In this document: positions 61,326 to 64,000 of the stretch, in pieces
Numbering within the stretch: the first letter of the stretch is position 1
Layout: every line of letters begins with the position of its first letter
Source: Cryptomeria japonica
Lineage: Eukaryota > Streptophyta > Pinopsida > Cupressales > Cupressaceae
DNA: 64,000 nt
Reading direction: 5' to 3'
NCBI RefSeq assembly: GCF_030272615.1
Contig: NC_081407.1
Coordinates: 437,256,230-437,320,229 of the forward strand
The notes under the pieces: model-generated
What the model was told of the DNA's origin: nothing
Databases searched by the model: none
What the model saw: only the letters and a program-made list of their open reading frames with translations
Translations under genes and position numbers: made by a program

Positions 61326-64000
61326 TTGTGTTGTCATGGAATGTGAGGGGCTTGAACAGTGGCCCTAGACAAAAAGTTGTTCGGGAGTTGATAAGGAGTC
61401 ATTCTCCTGATGTCCTTTTCTTGTAGGAAACAAAATTTTCTGTGGAAAGTATGTTGGATTTGGTGCCAAAGCTATGGGGGAGAAGTTAGTGTTAGAGTAT
61501 TAGGGTAGTTGGCTCCTCTAGAGGGGTGGCCTGTCTTTGGAACCCCTTGAGGATTCATCCTATTTGGTGTGTTGCTTCTAGATATTCATTATCTGGGGTT
61601 GCCTCTAGTCTTGAGAGTGGAGAATATATCTTGTTTACTAACATTTATGCCCCCACTGATCTCATATCTCTTTTATGCGAAGTTTATTCCCTTTTCATCC
61701 TTGGATTATGGCGGCCGATTTCAATGACATCCTAGAGTTGAGTGAGAATAAGGGTGGTGTTATGTGATTGGAACCTTCTTCTTTCATTTTTCGGGATAGT
61801 ATATCATCTTTGCACCTTGTTGACATTAAGCCTAGTAATGGTTTGTTCACTTGGAACAACAGGAGGGTAGGGGAGTATTGGATTACAGAGAAGCTGGATC
61901 AATTTTTGGTTTCTATTTTTTGGGTTGGTGGGGGGTGATCCACATGTTCTAAGATTCTTGACTGGAGAGGGTCGGACCACTGGCCCATTAAGTTCATATC
62001 TTCTTTTGCTCGATTCATTCGCTCTCCTTCATTCAAATTCTAGCTTATGTGGTTACGGGATCCTTCTTTGCAGAATCATGTAGTGGAGTGGTGGAGGAAA
62101 GGGAGGCCAGCCTTTGGCACTGTTATGTACACTTTTGCCAAGCAGTTGCAATTTGTTAAGTTTCATCTTAAACGGTGGAACCGCCAGTGTTTTGGGAACA
62201 TTTTTCATGCTAAGAGAGCTGCTCAAATAGTGTTGAATGGCATCACCAGTGAAATTAGAGAGAATGGTTTGTCTGAAGAATTGCTTAGGGAGAAAGAGAG
62301 AGTTGTCAAGGCTTTAGAGGAATGGGAGCTTAGGGAGGAAATATACTGTAAATAGAGAGCTCGTATTGACTGGCTTCAAGCAGGGGACAAGAATACTGCT
62401 TTCTTCTTCAATTTAGTGAAAGCAAGAATACATGGCAATTCCATTCCTATTCTAATCAATGATAGAGGTGAGCAGCTTTTATCCTTGCAGGAGACTTGTA
62501 GGGAGTCTTTACAATATTTTTGGTCTCTCTTCAATGAGGATTCTCAGGGGGAGTCGGAAGAGGAGAATCAGGTTCTTGATTGCATTCCTTCTCTAGTTAC
62601 TAGGGAGATGAATGAGCAACTTATGGGTCCTATTTTACTGGAAGAACTTGAGAGGATTGTTTTTCTCACGAGGAAGGGAAAAGCTCCTAGACCAGATGGG
62701 TTTCCGGTTGAATTCTTTCAAGATTTCAAGGATATTATTAAATTGGACTTATTGGAAGTGGTCCAAGAGTCCCAGAGGAATAAGCAGATGCTTCGGGCTT
62801 TGAATGCGAATTTTATTGCACTAATCCCCAAGTGTGATGGGGCTAACCAGTTAGGCTAGTTCCGCCCTATCTCTCTCTGTAATGTGATCTATATGATCAT
62901 CTCTAAGTTGATAGTGGATAGGTTGAAGAATTGTCTTGGGGATGCCATCTCTGAGGAGGTGAGCGGGTTCATGGAAGGCCACCAAATCTTGGATGGTGTG
63001 GTCATTACTACGAAGACCATTCATTCTATGGAAACCTCCAAGGAAAATGTTATGCTTATTAAGTTGGATATGGCTAAGGCTTACGATAGAGTTTGTTGGT
63101 CCTTCCTCCAGAAGATCCTTTGGGCTTTTGGCTTTGTTGATGAATGGACCCAATGGGTTATGAGTTGTGTTACATCTACCTCTTTCTCCGTGCTTATTAA
63201 TGGAGATCATACTGAGTTGTTTGGTGCTTCTAGGGGTCTTCTCCATGGGGACCCCCTCTCCCCTTACTTATTCATTCTTTTGGTTGAGGGTCTGGGAGGT
63301 TGATTAAGCATAATGTGGATCCGGGTATTATTCAGGGTTGGAGTTGGGGTAATGACTTGCAGTCATAGTCTCACTTGCAGTTTGTTGATGACATGGCCCA
63401 AATGGGATTAGCTCCGATCAGAGAAGCTACTAATCTGCGTAAAGTTTTGGATGTTTATCTTGCAGCTTCGGGATAGTTGATCAATGAGGATAAACTTCTA
63501 TCCTCTTCTTCAACACACCTAGAACTATTTAGAGGAGGATTTCTTATATCTTGAGATTCCAAGTTGGCTCTCTTCCCTTGACTTATCTGGGTATTCCTAT
63601 TTCTCCTGGCAACCCTCCCAGGGATTCGTGGCAGGGTATCCTAGATAAATTTCGCACGAAGGTTGAACATTGGACACACATATGGTTATCCTTTGTTGGG
63701 AGGGTTCAACTGATCCAGTTAGTGGTTCAGGCTCTTCTGATTTATCGATGTATGCTACAAGTGTCCCCTAAGTGGTTCTTGAAGGGATTGGACTCTATGG
63801 CAAAGCAATTCTTATGGGCAGACAATTTATCCTCATACAAATGGTGTCTTGTCAATTGGGACTTGGTGTTTAGCCTAAAACAGTCGAGTGGGCTTGGTTT
63901 AAGGCAGTCTATTTTATTTGGGGAGGCTCTGGTGGCTAAATTGTATTGGAGGTGATATTCTGAACATGATTGAGGCTAGGCTAGGATTTTGGCCTATAAA
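61322..64000 (+). pseudogene. LINE ORF2: AP endonuclease and reverse transcriptase, partial
   Basis: ATG 61322. The endonuclease shows Ser-Trp-Asn-Val-Arg-Gly-Leu-Asn, Phe-Leu-stop-Glu-Thr-Lys (TAG for the usual Gln), Ala-Asp-Phe-Asn-Asp-Ile (about 61708) and Gly-Ser-Asp-His-Trp-Pro (about 61970). The RT shows Lys-Ala-Pro-Arg-Pro-Asp-Gly-Phe (62680), Phe-Arg-Pro-Ile-Ser-Leu-Cys-Asn (62860), Lys-Leu-Asp-Met-Ala-Lys-Ala-Tyr-Asp (63060), Gly-Asp-Pro-Leu-Ser-Pro-Tyr (63250) and the catalytic Phe-Val-Asp-Asp (about 63381). It continues with Leu-Thr-Tyr-Leu-Gly-Ile-Pro (63575). At least two frameshifts (61740-62040, 63300-63550) and many TAG/TGA stops. It would nick target DNA and prime reverse transcription. 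Confidence 0.88.

Larger units (their letters stand above)
52496..64000 (+). mobile_element. LINE (L1-like), split by an LTR element and running off the window
   Basis: ORF1 (52496-53176 and 60576-61325) and ORF2 (61322 to the window edge) in L1 order. The ORF1 TGA overlaps the ORF2 ATG (AATGATT at 61321-61327). An LTR element (53177-60575) interrupts ORF1; removing it with one target duplication lets the frame run from Leu-Ser-Lys-Pro straight into Asp-Ala-Ile-Asp. The 3' end and poly(A) tail lie beyond 64000. Confidence 0.88.

Overview
The window looks like intergenic DNA from a large, repeat-rich plant nuclear genome. A gymnosperm (conifer-like) source is my inference from the retroelement types; no host housekeeping gene, tRNA or rRNA is visible to confirm it. 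Almost everything recognisable is a transposable element or its wreckage: Ty3/gypsy of Tat/Ogre type, Ty1/copia of Sirevirus-like type, LINEs, and a foldback family whose loops are made of microsatellites. Coding frames are long but carry many TAG/TGA stops, so they are mostly pseudogenes.

Layout. 1-2.2 kb: two foldback elements and a LINE remnant. 2.2-8 kb: AT-rich DNA with a (TA)n tract and a degenerate RNase H remnant. 7.97-27.7 kb: a third foldback element, split inside its microsatellite loop by a 17.9-kb Tat-type LTR retrotransposon (8759-26683; 5-bp target duplication GTATA). Its gag is itself split by a 1.66-kb solo LTR in the opposite orientation. Between integrase and 3' LTR it carries an antisense gene of the plant mobile domain (PMD) family, with a TATA box, a short first exon, a GT-AG intron joining in phase 0, and a 630-codon second exon. 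28.1-32.5 kb: a degenerate minus-strand gene of unknown family, split by a copia-type solo LTR with perfect GTGAA duplications. 36.3-48.9 kb: a copia array LTR-gag/pol-LTR-gag/pol-LTR, both units sharing the same lesions. 49-52.2 kb: fragments of a gypsy gag and of LINE ORF1s. 52.5-64 kb: a LINE (ORF1, endonuclease/RT ORF2) split in ORF1 by a 7.4-kb LTR element that has a gag with three zinc knuckles and no pol, but carries a 1,060-codon reading frame of unknown function. That frame has the same architecture as the minus-strand gene at 28-32 kb.

The most interesting signals are: (1) the antisense, promoter-bearing, spliced PMD gene inside the Tat element; (2) degenerate repeats of core GCGTCTGTG, found in the sense leader and again, in the antisense transcript's own orientation, inside the antisense gene's intron; (3) the gag-plus-unknown-cargo element without pol and its diverged relative; (4) the copia tandem array with shared lesions. 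All coordinates and translations were worked out by eye; no database search was possible.
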